The notes under the pieces: generated by a model | Database searches by the model: none | Told to the model about the DNA's origin: nothing | Seen by the model: the letters and a program-made list of their open reading frames with translations, nothing else | Translations under genes and position numbers: made by a program | Source of the DNA: Clostridia bacterium | Lineage (GTDB): Bacteria > Bacillota > Clostridia > Peptostreptococcales > Anaerovoracaceae | Length of the DNA: 64,000 bases | Assembly: GCA_902363595.1 (NCBI GenBank) | Contig: CABJAP010000006.1 | Coordinates: 62,001 to 126,000, forward strand | Direction of reading: 5' to 3' | Shown here: positions 63,807 through 64,000 of the stretch, in pieces | Layout: each line of letters opens with the position of its first letter | Numbering within the stretch: the stretch's first letter is position 1

Positions 63807-64000
63807 TTATTTCTTTAATTTGATTTTTTTCGTTTTGCTGTATTTTCCGTAAACCTTTCCTCCTCGGGAATCCTTTTTATACGCACGTACCTTTACGTAA
63901 TAGGTCTTGCCCTTCTTAAGCTTTTTCAGTGTTTTTTTAGTAGAAGACGCTGTCACGGATTTTGTTTTCTTTTTCTTGTATTTTTTGTTTGTTGAATAAG
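63807..64000 (-). CDS. Surface protein with C-terminal fibronectin-III-like domain (partial)
   Basis: The minus strand is open from the window edge to TAA at 63807-63809. The last visible residues read LKKLKKGKTYYVKVRAYKK, then a GGKVYGKYSK segment, the end of the fibronectin type III-like repeats common at the C-terminus of clostridial extracellular proteins. The start lies beyond base 64000. Very Lys-rich. The rest of the protein is unknown. Confidence 0.75.
   Translation of the reverse strand, partial: YSTNKKYKKKKTKSVTASSTKKTLKKLKKGKTYYVKVRAYKKDSRGGKVYGKYSKTKKIKLKK

Overview
The window comes from an anaerobic, spore-forming member of the Firmicutes (class Clostridia). This rests on an [FeFe]-hydrogenase, a glycyl-radical enzyme, ferredoxin-linked flavoprotein complexes, a spoVAC-AD-AEb operon, strong AGGAGG ribosome binding sites and a moderate G+C content. 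The gene mix (glutamate dehydrogenase, crotonase, arginine catabolism, several amino-acid permeases) suggests an amino-acid fermenter, perhaps near the Anaerovoracaceae/Family XIII. That placement is inference; no rRNA gene is present.

Layout. 1-2.6 kb: 3' end of glutamate dehydrogenase, a CmpB-like membrane protein and a crotonase. 2.6-11.3 kb: a 2-oxoacid (acetoin- or pyruvate-type) dehydrogenase operon E1a-E1b-E2-E3 plus lipoate ligase, transcribed leftward from a textbook sigma-54 promoter and facing a divergent AcoR-like activator. 11.3-24.4 kb: an unassigned catabolic cluster with an NCS2 permease, old-yellow-enzyme/FeS reductase, TIM-barrel epimerase-like protein, SDR, 3-hydroxyisobutyrate-dehydrogenase-like enzyme, M24 creatinase/prolidase-like protein, GPH symporter and Gfo/Idh/MocA oxidoreductase. 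It is joined to its own sigma-54 activator and an AEC carrier, and has three sigma-54-type promoters. 24.5-32.7 kb: an APC permease, a LytTR two-component system, a glycyl-radical enzyme with its activase and a QueG-like FeS protein. 32.8-36.4 kb: an [FeFe]-hydrogenase with a NuoF-C-terminal/GltD fusion. 36.5-43.8 kb: glutamine synthetase, then an arginine/citrulline module (permease, RocB-like M20 enzyme, DDAH/ADI-family hydrolase) with a RocR-like sigma-54 activator. 43.9-46.9 kb: an Rpn-family nuclease and an ABC exporter with an XRE-AbrB regulator. 47.1-52.9 kb: NuoE, NuoF and a giant GltD-NuoG fusion, probably a flavin-based bifurcating transhydrogenase. 53.6-64 kb: housekeeping genes (DMT permease, holA, comEC, class A PBP, spoVA operon, maf) and the end of a surface fibronectin-III-like protein.

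The accessory part is organised as substrate modules, each with its own regulator. Three of the regulators are sigma-54 enhancer-binding proteins next to matching -24/-12 promoters. The redox complexes (hydrogenase-GltD, NuoEF-NuoG/GltD) would balance NADH, NADPH, ferredoxin and H2 for these fermentations. The strongest candidates for an undescribed system are the 11.3-24.4 kb cluster and the glycyl-radical enzyme, which keeps a diol-dehydratase-type active site but carries a four-cysteine insertion and has no microcompartment genes nearby.
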